A stretch of DNA of 64,000 bases from Acheta domesticus. Lineage: Eukaryota > Arthropoda > Insecta > Orthoptera > Gryllidae. The stretch is taken from contig JAHLJT010008446.1 in the NCBI GenBank assembly GCA_031308135.1, positions 161,095,504-161,159,503 of the forward strand, read 5' to 3'. The notes below the pieces were generated by a model that saw only the letters and a list, made by a program, of their open reading frames with translations, was not told the origin of the DNA and ran no database searches. The position numbers and the translations under genes were made by a program. This document shows positions 46,361 through 57,773 of this stretch, piece after piece. Position 1 is the first letter of the stretch. Each line of letters starts with the position of its first letter.

Positions 46361-48090
46361 CTCGAAAAATCGCTGATTTCTCGTGCACGATACAACACTC
46401 TCTCTCTTCTTACAAAGTAAAGGCAAAATGTAAAAAGTTTTCTTTCCTCTAATATTTTTGTATTGAGAGAGTAGTTTTATCATAGAGCAAAGACTATACG
46501 GAAAATATATTATGAGATTTGTGAAGAGGTACCGTGAAGTACGCATCCGTGGAAGGCCGACTACTTAGAGACGCCGAAACAGCATGGCGTGGTCATATTC
46601 GGCAATGAAAAGAATTGTCTACCATTAGACCAAAAATTAGCATTGAGCTCGTAATACAAGAGGGAATTTGAAAAACGACACTTTGAATTGAATATGGCGT
46701 ACAGTTTGACACATCGGTATGGTATAAAACTCCTTCACACTTTGGTTATCCAACAAACAATATACAACAAGAATTAGTTGTGTACTCATTCCCCTATGGC
46801 ATAGTTTTTTTCGACCCCTTCAAAACATTGTGCAATGCAACGCTAACACCTACAGGCCGCCATACTTGCCTATTCTTTGGCTAACACTGGCTAACTTCTC
46901 AAAAAGTATTAGCTTTGTGCTTATTATGCATGGTCTTTCTTGCAGACTCCGACCTATGAGGTAAAAGTAAAATGAAGAACTGCAGTGGAGAGTGCGGTCT
47001 GACTGTGGTCACGGAACTAACCTAAACCACAGAGAACACTAAACCAGAGAGAACTAATAGAATAGAACAAAAAATCAAAGGGAACTAATAGAGTAACAAA
47101 GAAACAACAGGAAGGAGGATGTTTTACAAAGGATAGACTTGGAGTATGTAAGAGTGGAATGTTTGTGGTATGTTTGAACAACCAGTCCTATGATTTGATA
47201 CCGATAATTACAAAGTACGATAGCTGTCAAGGAACAAACTAATATTACAAGTGGTGGATGGGTGAAGACAATTGGGACCCAAATTATGTTTCTTGTTATA
47301 CTACGCAATGTGATCTTTTTGAACTTTCTCTTACATTTTTGAAGATTTAGTGCTCCTGTTGCATATGCGTAATTGGTCAGAAAAGGCTGAAATTCAAAAT
47401 ACATGCCAAATTAATCTGAAGGGAGAAGACACAAAATGATCTTTTAAGATAAAATTAATGAGTCCGTTTGATTTTCTGCGCAAAATCATCCAAACACTAA
47501 CTATACCAGAATGGTTACAATCGCCCATTACCAAGGCTGTAATACTGTAAAGTACAGTTTAGAGGCAGGTCGTTAGAATTTTGGCTCTAACAGGAATTAA
47601 GTTGAATTTTAAAAATTATTATTTACAAATTGTTAAATTTTCTCAGGTATCCTGCCTAAAACAGTAATGACAATGCGCGTCTTATTTAATGCAGATTGGA
47701 CGTTGAGGTGTTTGGAAAGTAAGCTAATAATTCATTATGGAATTAATTGTATCATGCTGCGACAGCCGAGGGATATTTCATTGGTCGTTGCTTAGAATAT
47801 AATATGGAACTAAATGTTCAGGATATTTGTAACGTATCGTGTAATAGCATCTTTGTGTTACATCACGAAAAATGCCTGACATAAGTAAACACGATAATAC
47901 ATTAGTAAAATTCTATATAAAAACGGTTCGTTGGAAACTCTTCGTTTGGAAGGCTTTCCACAAGTTCTTCATCGCTCGCATGATGTCGGTTGTGAGTCCT
48001 CATTGTGTCCCCTACTCTACCTGTTGCGGAAGGGCTGGCGTAAACATCGTTTGATTACGATCCGGAGCTTCAATAAAACGCTGCCTGCGT
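46361..48090. other. No recognised gene
   Basis: Frames such as 47075-47404 (minus, 109 codons) have no motif. Nothing else supports a gene. Confidence 0.45.
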
Positions 48091-48099
48091 GGACGCAGC

Positions 48100-48680
48100 T
48101 ACAAATGGATCCGCTCGCCAGTGAGCGGGCGTGGGGCTAAACATCGCGTAGCCTGTGCACAGGAGCGAAATCAAGGGGGACGGGGCGGGCTCGTAAAAGA
48201 GAGGGGGAGGCGAGGGTGGGCAGTCGGTGGCACGTGCGCCCTGGCCTCACGGTATTGACACCGGTCGGCTTTTTATGGCAGTTGAGCGGCGCGCCTGTGA
48301 GCCTGTGCGCGTGGCGGCGGCGGAGGGGAACGCGGGGAAGCAGTAATCGCAGGGCGGCGGCTGCGGCGGGAGGTGAGACGCGCATGGAGGCAGTGGGATG
48401 GGCCAAGTACGAGTTAAAGGGTGTGGGTTAGTGGCGAGAGGCGCGTGGCCGAGTGGTGAGGGTCGGGAACGGTGGAGGGAGGAGGGAGGAGCGGGGGAAG
48501 AGCGGCTGGGGGGGAGGGGAGGCGGGACGAGGGTGAAAAGCGGGGGGCGGGGGGCGACGGGTAATGGCGTGGAGCGTGGGGAAGGGGACGAGGAGCGAGA
48601 GGCGAGGGACCAGAAGCGTGTAGTGTGGGGCAAGGGTCGAGGAAGCTAGTCACAGAGGCCAGCACTCGTTCCATCCGAGC
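48100..48680. promoter_or_regulatory. GC- and CpG-rich island with purine-rich strand
   Basis: An abrupt island of G-rich (plus) sequence, with CG dinucleotides concentrated at 48140-48400 and long GA/GGGG runs at 48470-48600, in otherwise AT-rich DNA. Overlapping frames in all directions come from the biased composition. Splice-donor-like sites (GAG|GTGAGA near 48375, CAG|GTAATA near 48686) occur on plus. It could be a CpG-island promoter and first exon of a gene outside the window. G-run clusters could also form quadruplexes. No product can be named. Confidence 0.35.
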
Positions 48681-48959
48681 CCAGGTAATAACGGCCTGTG
48701 TTCCACAGCCCTCGGTACCGGCCTGTTTTTACAGGCAGCGATGTTCTGTCGCTAATAAGTACTGCTCAGAAAATAAACCATGGCGCTGTTATGCAAATTT
48801 GCTACAACTTCTAACCAGACGCAGTATTAGGTTTCAAATTCATGATCTATAGATATCTACAATACACACAATTACATTCTGATTTACAGAAGTATTGCAT
48901 TTAATATTTCGGAAACCTTTTCGTTTCCAAGAGAAAATTTTGCGAAATAAAAATATAAT

Positions 48960-49275
48960 TTCATTCGTACCGTAGCATTATTATTCTTTTCTTGCTTACT
49001 ATCTGTGTAGTGAAAAGAAAGTGATGTAATCGTGGGACAGAAACCGCCATCTTCCGACTGAAAAACTTATCATCCCCAAGGACGAAAAAAGAAACAAATT
49101 TTGTTCCGGTATGTGTAAAAGTATTACCTCTACCACCATGTGTGTTTTCAGAATTTACATTCTGTGAGTTCTTAAAATCGAAAAAATCGATTGGGAGCAA
49201 AACGTCCGTCTGTCCGCCCGCCCGACTGTCCGATAGCCTGTCCGTCCCTCCTTTCGTCTGTCCGTCTGTCACAAA
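48960..49275 (-). repeat. ACGG-type repeat, inverted copy
   Basis: On the minus strand a run of GACGGAC-type units (49200-49275) is followed by words similar to those in the 38100 copy. Non-coding. Confidence 0.55.
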
Positions 49276-49277
49276 GA

Positions 49278-49352
49278 GAGGTGGCTCACAGCATCTACTG
49301 ATGTCACTGCAGTATCTCTGACGGGAGGTCCTAGGTTTGAGCCCCGATGGTG
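49278..49352 (+). repeat. tRNA-derived SINE head
   Basis: GGTGGCTCACAGCATCTACTG (A-like) and AGGTTTGAGCCCCG (B-like) 35 bp apart. Sits 70 bp left of the Transib copy. Confidence 0.5.
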
Positions 49353-49423
49353 GCAGAATTGTCGACAGTAGCTAGAGAGCTATGTCGAATTCTGTCGCTA
49401 TCACGAGGAGAATTATAGCGGCG

Positions 49424-51443
49424 CACGGTGGGCTAGAATCCCCAAAAGCTGGCCATAATATAAGTTGTTCAATTTGTACCAAAGTTAGTATGTAGAGGTT
49501 ATCGAAGGTGCTGATTAAGAGTATATCAAAAAGTGAAAAAAAACAAAATGGCGGATCCAAGATGGTGGGAAAATTCTGATAAATGTAATTTTATTCATAT
49601 CAAAATAATTTTTGTCGCATTATCGAGGTTCTGGTGAAGATTATGAGTCCTAAAATTTAAAAAACAAAATGGTGGATCCAGGCAAAATTTGATAAATTGA
49701 TTTATTATTTATGTAAATGTCAATATTTAGATCTTGTAGTTAAAAATATAAGCTCAAAAAATGGAAAGCTCAAAAAAAGGATCAAATAGAGAATAAAGGA
49801 TGGTTTAAAATATCACAAAAATATTTTTATTTCAATTATAATTTTATTTATTTAGTAATTTGTTAGTACAATAAAAATAATTAGTTGTTTCCTTCTTCTT
49901 TTTCATCTTCATATTTTTCATAATCATCATCTTCTTTTTCATCTTCTTCATTATCTCTTTCATCTTCATAATCTTTTTCAACTTAATCATCTTCTTCATC
50001 GTCATCATCTTCAAAGACTGTTTCCTCATCATCTGCATCGGAATTTTCTCAACAGGATCGCATAATCTATCTGCTAACTGCATCGGATAATCTTCCTCAA
50101 CAGGAACTAAGAGGGCAACGGCTTCTGGCGACAAACGCTTCAGTTTATTTGTTGATGATTTGCGAAGAGAAAAAATGGTCTGTGGTTGCCAACAATCTCC
50201 TGGGGACGTCTTCCATAGTCTTCACTCTGGAAAACTTTCGAGAAAAGCTCTAACGATATTGCTTGATCAACTTATTCCTTGATTCTTGAGAATCTTCCGA
50301 AAGTTGTCCGATGGGCCGAAGAAATAATGTCGGGACCATGAATCAACAATCTATGAACTGCTGTTGGCATGTTGTACCAGGGGTATTCTTTCACGTTGTG
50401 TCTGGGGAGTAGTGTCTGGCGGAACGCATCCTCTCGGCCCCCATGCCGAGGGGAGAAAGGGCCAGGCCGGCTCAGATCGTCAAACCCGCACTCGAAAAAG
50501 GCGCTACATGACGTCTCCAGATTGCATCGTCTATGTAGAAGTTCAAAAACCTGGTTGTCTATGAACGGCATCCCACGTTGAAGGGTTAACTAAAAGTTAC
50601 TTAATAATAATAATTTCATTAAAAATAACCAAAATATTCAGTTTAAAATAAGAAACCGAAATGCAATCATTTCTTAAAGATTGGATAATAATAATAATCG
50701 CAGCGCGGTGACCTTTTGACCTTTTCTAAATTATTCATCCCACTGTGAAGGAGAAAGCGCTGTTTCTGACTTTTTTTCCACTTATTATATTCTTTGCAAT
50801 GCTTCTAGGCTCGATTATAATTTAAATTCTACAAATGTAGCTCATAATTAATTAATTTTACTGTCAATTTTCAAGATGTCTCAATAACGACATTTTGCAA
50901 GTGTCGTGTAAAAACGTCGCTCAAAGGCGAAATCGATACTATTAGGTAGATTTGCAGGTTAATTTACAAAGGTAACACCATATACTTGGGGACAAAGTGC
51001 AAAAGAAAGCGGAATATCATGGAATTCGTAACTTATCTCTATTTTTTAAATACATTTTACAATTTTCTCGTGAATTTTCCAGTATTTAGTTAATTAAACA
51101 CAAAACATGCACAATTAATGATATAATAATTATGTAAATGTTTTTCATTACTACTTACCTCCTGGAATACCTTCCATATTGAAAATATTCTCTTCACTTA
51201 CACAGAACACATTTTTTTTTATTCAACGAGAGTACTATTTTGTAGCCTCGCCGGCTGCACGCACTGCTAACAAAGAATTGCCGCGTTTGACCTGGAATAC
51301 AGCGGACAAGATGAACCAGTGAACGCCCGCACAACCGGCATTCAGTAGTCCCAACTTTGTAGCCAATCTGATAGTCCAAAATTCCTATCTGGGAACTTTT
51401 TTTTCCTTTCTGGCCAGGTTTTTTCCGATTCTAGCCCACCGTG
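49424..51443 (-). mobile_element. Transib-type transposon, defective, with both ends
   Basis: A 2020-bp element. Its ends are CACGGTGGGCTAGAATC (left, 49424) and the perfect complement of those 17 bp (right, to 51443); a TGGCCA word recurs just inside both. Flanking 5-mers are CGGCG (49419-49423) and CGGCC (51444-51448), four of five matching. Transib elements have CAC-starting ends and 5-bp GC-rich duplications, and the interior encodes the C-terminal part of a Transib transposase. Most of the transposase gene is missing. Confidence 0.75.
49876..50400 (-). pseudogene. Transib transposase C-terminal fragment (copy 2)
   Basis: YPWYNMPTAVHRLLIHGPDII corresponds to the region before the catalytic glutamate of Transib and RAG1. 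One base later in frame comes IGQLSEDSQESRNK, which holds the glutamate (in SQES) and aligns with the ASEGNESGNK block of RAG1. The protein then runs, with shifts, through FFSLRKSSTNKLKRLSPEAV into an acidic aspartate/glutamate tail (50030-49880). Upstream coding (50400-50571) does not resemble Transib. In copy 1 the HGxxII part is more decayed, so the two relics complement each other as evidence. Confidence 0.7.
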
Positions 51444-51527
51444 CGGCCACCTGCTCTGATAGGTTTTTCTTGTGGTTTCTTTGATCAACACCAGGCGAAT
51501 GCCGGAGCAATATCCTATCAAACGGAT

Positions 51528-51840
51528 CAAAGACCGCGCGCGATCTTTTCTTCCTCTTCCTTGTTCTATCTTCACCGCTTACTTACACACACACTAACAT
51601 ATGCTACGCTATTACGTATGACGAGAGACCAGTGGGATGCTTGGAGTTTGTCCCGTCTGGGGCGGTACCCCATTATTGAGAGAAATGAGGATGGGGAAAC
51701 AGCGCTAGTCGACGGTTGGTCGGCGCCAGATTTCACCATCTAGCGGGGGAAGATCATCACCACTTCCTGAGGGAAAAATGCACTTCATTTACGGATTAAC
51801 GACCTTAGCATTTGACGCACCCCGAATCACTAATCAATCA
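51528..51840 (-). repeat. Family B repeat, copy 2 (inverted to 38868-39245)
   Basis: Shares CATCTAGCGGGGGAAGATCA and ACGAGAGACCAGT with the complement of copy 1. It lies between the two Transib relics and runs into a short CCGTC-rich stretch (51850-51930). Confidence 0.65.
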
Positions 51841-51937
51841 ATCATCAATCAATCTGTCCGTCCATCTGCCCTTTCGTCCAATCGTCCTCTGACCGCCCGT
51901 CTGTCCATTCGTCTGACCGACGCCTGCCCCTCCGTCT

Positions 51938-54530
51938 CACAGTGGGCTAAATGGCAATTCTAATCGGAAGTAGCCTTCAATCTTTGGTTTTTAGTGATTC
52001 TAGGGAATGTAATGGGTTGTTAATGTTGTGAAATTAACACACATTAAATATACTTCAGTTTTACTCATTAATGTTTATTATTACTAGTGAATAAAAATTA
52101 TTATTAATGAATTGAGTTCGAAAATTAAAAAAATTATAATGACCTCTCCGAACCCAAATATATTTTATTCTCAATAACTAAATCAAAAACATAAATGAAT
52201 TTATTAATCGTTTATTTTATAGTCCACAATTTCTAAAAGGTTTATTTAATTTTTTCCCAACTTTGATACTTTGATACAACTTTGATTGAATTTCACACAA
52301 TTGATAATAAATGTTTTTTTCTTTTTCTTCTATTTATGACGTTTATGTTTCACATAAAAGGCTCCAATCATAAAGTTTTATTGCAGATTAACCCCTTTCT
52401 AACCCACTGTTTGCCTTTTCCAAGACTTTTTTCCATACACTCCCCATGTTGACCTCTCAAACAATTTGATTGCTATTTCAACTTAATATTCTTACATCTT
52501 TCATTGCCTAGGTTGATTCAACCCATTTCCACAGACAATTTGATAAGAGTCAGTCCTCTGAGTCATATTCCGAAGAATCTAATGAATCCTTATTTTCAGT
52601 TTGGTATAACTGTGGTTCCTTTTAATAAATGCAACCCTGTTGAAGAAAATGGTGGTGTCCTCTTATGAAAGCTTTGATTGGTCTGTGGCAGCAGCGGGTC
52701 GAAGTCACGGGAAGAGCATCAAGTAGATCTTCTTAATTATCTCTTTGGGAACATTTTCTGGCATGACCCAATCTAACCCTTCTTACATCTTCACGTCTCG
52801 CTTCCTGGGCTTCTTCAGATAATTGTCCTGTAGACAATATGGGGTTTTCGATCATTTTTGCGCCGTCAATAAAAAGTTTGTGTACTGAAGAATGCAAATA
52901 ATACTATGGGTAAAGTTCGGCAAACTGTCTTTCAGTACTTAAAGCGTAATCATTAAATGCTTCAATGTTTATTTCATAACCGCACGTTATTGTGGTCAGG
53001 ACTGTAGAAAACTGGCGAATGGTATCTTTGTCAATGCGTATTATGCTTGTGGATTTCTCCGGGCACTCAAAAAATCGCCGGTGCGGTGTTTCCATCGTTA
53101 GTTGAACCCGAACCACCTTGTTAAGGTTGATCAACCAGAAGTCACCCATGTCAACTTTTTCACGAAATCCCCTCGTAATTTCTTTCTTTCTCCTGTTTAA
53201 TTCCTCTTTGTCTCTCCCCCTTACTTGCCACTTTCGTATTGTTACTGTATGCCACGTACAACAGACATTCAAAAATTCTGATCTGAGCATGAAGAGGTGA
53301 CAATCCAAATGTATAAGCTTGAGGATCAGAACTAACAAAAACACGATCAATATTATTCATATCCTTAGGGGCTGCTCCGCACACATAATACCGTTGAGTT
53401 CCGTATTGTGTGACAGTGCTGCATATTTTCTCGTCCAGCATGGTCATCACAAACAGTGCGGAAACAGCAAACTCAACTCTATTGACCAATATTTGTGTCG
53501 AGCAAGCGCTTTAATCTGCTTCTCAATTGCTTTTATTTCTCGCATGATCATTTCAGGTGTCTTTTCCCAGTATAATTTTAATTGGCCTACAAAATCTTGT
53601 GGAAGACGGCTTTGTATTTTGCCACATTATCTTTTTCTCTCTATGCTCATCAAGCGATGAAATTAGCTGTAGGGGGACAAGGGACACAATAAAATATCTT
53701 CACCAGTATTATCGCTTCCAGAAGAAAACTTCTGTTTATAAGCATTGTGACCGCTGCTTGCATCACAACCCCACTTACATAAAAGCTGTAAATTGTGTTT
53801 TTGGTTCAAATGATTTTTTAAAACTTCTTCTTGTGCCAATGCAAGTCTTCTTATGGTTACATCCATGAGCCCCTGTAGACTTACTTCGGCGAGTGTATCA
53901 GACAATTTTATAGCATCCTTATATTTATCCTAGATGGATAACATTCAGATTATACGTTCTATATAGCTGCGTAGGATTTGTATATATTACAATTCAGCCA
54001 CTTTGTTTCCGTTCTAATGTTAATGTATTGTTGCTTTGTCATATTATTTTTAACCATAAAGGCCAAAGCTTCTTGCGCAGTAAATGTAACTGGAGAAGCA
54101 CGTGGTTCCTTATAGGCGTTTTTAATTTTTGTTGCTCTAGTGGGAGTAGTTGTAGTCATCTCCTGCAACATGTTGGCCGCATCTCTTTTACCCGGCGACG
54201 TATGCAATGAATGCGACGCTGCGTACACAATTTCTTCCTTCGATTGCTGCGTAAGTAAGCTTTCTTTTATCCCTCTCATTACACTCATTAAAACGTTTCT
54301 TCAGCCGGCTTGCACCTGAACTAGTAGATGGCGTAGCTTTAATCATTTTAGGAGTTATTGCCCTGTATACCACTTCCGGACACTGAATTACAGCATCGGA
54401 GCCACCCAAAGTACTTTTTAATGAAATGATGCTCGACGTAGTGGCATTTTCTCCACCAACTTAAAAAATTGTTATAAAATACTCTTACAGCATCTTTAAG
54501 GCATTTCTCCATTGTTTCTTCGCACTCTTG
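51938..54530 (-). mobile_element. Transib-type transposon, larger relic
   Basis: Contains most of a Transib transposase (54515-52550, minus). The probable 3'-side terminus is at 51938, CACAGTGGGCTA, matching the CACGGTGGGCTA ends of the neighbouring copy and followed, after 11 extra bases, by the shared AATCGG word. No matching terminus was found to the right up to about 56 kb, so that end is lost or unrecognised. Confidence 0.65.
52550..54515 (-). pseudogene. Transib (RAG1-related) transposase, nearly complete but broken
   Basis: Domains on the minus strand: N-terminal WWRKCHYVEHHFIKKYFGWL (54515-54410); TAQEALAFMVKNNMTKQQYI (about 54070); KWGCDASSGHNAYKQKF (53780-53730), which carries the first catalytic aspartate at 53762-53764; MTMLDEKICSTVTQYGTQRY with a decayed zinc pair (53440); GLSPLHAQIRIFECLLYVAY; RRFFECPEKS; FSTVLTTITCGYEINIEAF; and GQLSEEAQEARRED, with the catalytic glutamate at 52802-52804. 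The order and motifs match Transib and the RAG1 core. About 620-650 codons is the usual length. Frameshifts near 54400, 53950, 53660 and 53200 and a stop at LYP|YYL make it dead. I could not identify the middle catalytic aspartate. Confidence 0.82.
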
Positions 54531-55590
54531 AAAACCTAATATATTCTTTACAAATGACAGTCTTCAAATTTGAAAATATTTGGGATATTGTTGTATTTAT
54601 ATCGCGCTATTCTTGGCATTCAACAATAAAAAACGTTTTAAAAACGCAATAACTTGAAGTCAACTTTTTTAAAACTATGGAAATCAGCAATATTACATTT
54701 AAGATGTTCTAGAAGCTATTAAATTTCCTTGATGATACCTTTAAAGGAACAAAAATTATCATTAAAAAACTCACTTAAGCCGAAAGAGGCAGTAAGCAGG
54801 AGGAGCCACGTCATAAAACCTACATTTGTGCGTGGAATGACCCTTGTGCAGTCGCGCATTTGGCTATCGCTAGGACTTCGTGATAACAGATGCCTTGCGC
54901 GGTATCTAGCATGTGCGAGCGAGGGTCAGCTCACAACGGGACCCGCAGCGAGAAGCATGACGCAAGACGCGTGACTCACAATCGCTCACCAAGGAAAATG
55001 GTTTAGAAAGAATGTTCTACGACTTATAAAAAAGAATGTCATTTCTTTCCATGCAACAACGTTTCTTATCCAGAACTTATACAACGTTGTTATTCTAATA
55101 TGGTACTTCTGGAAATTATAAATCGGAAGGAAAACTTGAAAATGCTTGAGAACTTATTGATTCCCCTTTCTGAGTACATGATTGTGATACTCAGATCTGC
55201 AGATAAGCATTTCTTCTTTACCTTGTGTCCTACTACTTCCATCCCTTATCACTACATTCAATATTCCCTGCAAAATGGCAGGAGACCCTTGCCCTTAAAG
55301 CGATCTTAGTTGGCTAATAATAATTATAATAATAATATAATAACAAATAAAAGTAATAATAATAATATGTAATGGTACAATGCCTAAGAGAGACACATTC
55401 TGAAGTTCATTTTCACTCCCAGTTTGTCACACACAAATGTACTAGAGATGCTCAGTGTTCATCATAACTTTTTACGCGGAATTTATCAAAGAGCTGTTCT
55501 TTAGGCCTAAGTATTTCTCGGCATGGAATCCTGCCCTACACTTACACTATGGAAAACAAGAAAAAACAACAGCAAAAATAATTCTAAGTC
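54531..55590. other. No recognised gene; short (AAT)n tract
   Basis: A frame at 54729-54974 (+) has no motif. Interrupted AAT/TAA units at 55315-55370 are a candidate Dong-like target, but no LINE is attached. Confidence 0.5.
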
Positions 55591-55594
55591 ATCT

Positions 55595-55845
55595 TAAGCA
55601 GTGCAATAAGCACTATCCATACGAAAAGTTTGAAGAAAAAATTGGGGTGCTTTTTGAGAAATGGTGTTTGAGCGTTTCTGAAGATGCGAAATTTTGAGTT
55701 CGTTTTCACCGAAAACTATTGAGTTTTCAGGAAACTTTCTTAAACAAACATAATTTACAGCACATGTGCTCGTAAATATAATAATGTGAGCAAATCGTCC
55801 CTAATGTAAATATTAACGACGTGAGAGACAAGTCAAAAAAATTCC
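55595..55845 (+). repeat. Second copy of the palindromic element's interior
   Basis: Matches about 41830-42075: GAAATGGTGTTTGAGCGTTT, TTTTCA..GAAACTTT, TAAATATTAACGACGTGAGA. Only the interior is present; the terminal arms are absent on both sides. Confidence 0.65.
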
Positions 55846-55849
55846 ATTT

Positions 55850-56985
55850 GTGTGCGCTATGCGCGACCGTGCCCTGTGAGCGCGTGCCGATGCGGTACTC
55901 ACCTCGTACCCACCTCTCGCACGGCGCCACGCACGATAATGAGCCAACAGCAGGACTAGACCGCTGGCTATGTGTACACAGCACACACACATATCGGCCT
56001 CCGGTAGCTCGATGGTGTAGCCAGAGGGCTACAAGAAAAAGGGCTTGAAAGAGGAAATGAAGGGTTGGCCGAAAGATAGAAACGCAAAACTGATGAGATA
56101 AATATTAATTTAATTATCTGATTGTTAAATGAAAGTGATAATGCCTCTTGTAAGAGATAAAACGTATAATCTAAGAAAAGGGAAACCAAAAAAACCAATA
56201 TAAAACTTAACACACTATTTACATAGTGAATAGCCGGGCCCAAGCTGTAAATTATTAATAAAAATCCTAATTCTAAATCTTAAAATTAATGAATGTCAAT
56301 GGCACAACATAATATGAAGAATGAATAGATGAGCAATTTCTTAAACACTGGATTGTGAGATTCAAGTCTATTGACAATCACCGGATTGTGGAATTCAAAT
56401 CGATAAAGTCTTTTCAATGGCTCGGCACCCTGGAGACGAACAGGTACCTGCGTTGCAGAGGCGCTGCTCTCGATCCGTTGGCTGCCGGGGCTGGAGTCTA
56501 GCCGTGCCGTGATACGGTGGTGATGTGCACGATACTCTGCACCAGCTGAGCGATTGTTCCGTTCCGGCCGCGATGACCAGGCATGTTGCCGCCTGGTTTT
56601 CAATGTCGGCCGCGCACGTGGTGAATGAAAACATTAAAACACGTGCCAGTTTATCAACTCGCTCATGGGCAGCCTTTAGCCCTTAATAAATAAATGCCGT
56701 TAATGACTTTGCGGCATGATGATAAGTGGCAGAGCACAAGTGCCGACTGCTAATGTAGCACAAGTCAGTTACTACGCGAATGACCGCATGATGTGCATCG
56801 AAGTCTCACATGACTGATGAGCAGATCTGACTGGCGCGATCTCACGTAAGCTTTCGGACTGGCGAACATTGTGAAGCGAATCTTCTCGGGCACGATAGTT
56901 CCCAAAAATTTATAGACAGCGGCCCCCGACCACCCACACTTGAGACGATGACGCGCGCGGAGGGGGGGGGAGAGAATGGCGAAAG
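55850..56985. other. No recognised gene
   Basis: Several moderately GC-rich stretches (55860-56000, 56430-56610) with no coding motif. Confidence 0.45.
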
Positions 56986-56989
56986 GACG

Positions 56990-57773
56990 CGAGAGAAGGT
57001 TTTGAGACGCCGGGGTGACTGGGCAGCATCTCTAGACTTACAGTTAAACCCAAATAAGTCACAGTGCATGATTATCAGTTCGAAAATCACTATGAATAAA
57101 ATCTCATCTGCTGCTCTGCCTAAAATTTATATAAATGACACCGTTCTACCTTGGTGTTCAGAAATCAAGAACCTAGGTGTGCTTATCGAAAATACCCTCA
57201 GCTGGAACTCTCAAGTAGATTCCACCTGCTGTAAAGTTTTGCCTCAATGCATTCACTGAAACGTCTACGAACACTTTTACCAATTAGCGCACATGAAACT
57301 CTCATCGAATCTTTTATTATGCCACATTTCGACTATTGTGACTTACTTCTGACCAACATGACATTTAAATTACAACGTGAACTTCAAATAAATCAGAACG
57401 CATGCGCACGGTTTATTTTTGATCTAAGGAAATACGACCATATATCGGATTTTTTTGACAAACTTCAAATGCTTACTCTAGACAAAAGACAGTTTCTTCA
57501 TTCTCTACTTCTTCTTTATAAAATTTGAAACGGTACACATGTAACACGTCTTATAAGTAACTTCAATCCTCTGAAATTAAAACGAGCTCGTGATTCAGCT
57601 CTGCTTTGTGTACCACGTCACAACACGACTTCGTTCAGTAGATCATTCACCATTATAACTATCCGAGCCTGGAATAAACTACCAGCGAGTCTAAAACATT
57701 CAAATACTTTCCGTAAATTCAAAAATGAATTAACCACATGGGTAAGGAATAATGACATGCAGAATGGCTGTTA
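56990..57773 (+). pseudogene. LINE reverse transcriptase C-terminal part
   Basis: Reads GDWAASLDLQLNPNKSQCMI (motif D), IKNLGVLIENTLSWNSQVD (motif E), then after one frame slip HETLIESFIMPHFDYCDLLL, LQINQNACARFIFDLRKYDH and, past a TGA at about 57526, AWNKLPASLKHSNTFRKFK to a stop at 57771. The catalytic FADD box is missing because of 5' truncation. Only two visible lesions suggest moderate age. Confidence 0.8.

Noticed and set aside
48247..48674. Proline-, serine- or glycine-rich frames of 80-130 codons on both strands
   Set aside because: Overlapping open frames in several directions are a by-product of the GC-rich, stop-poor composition; no domain or splice evidence.
49844..50134. Lysine/methionine-rich frame on the minus strand
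   Set aside because: It is the wrong frame of an aspartate/glutamate-rich tail belonging to the Transib fragment.
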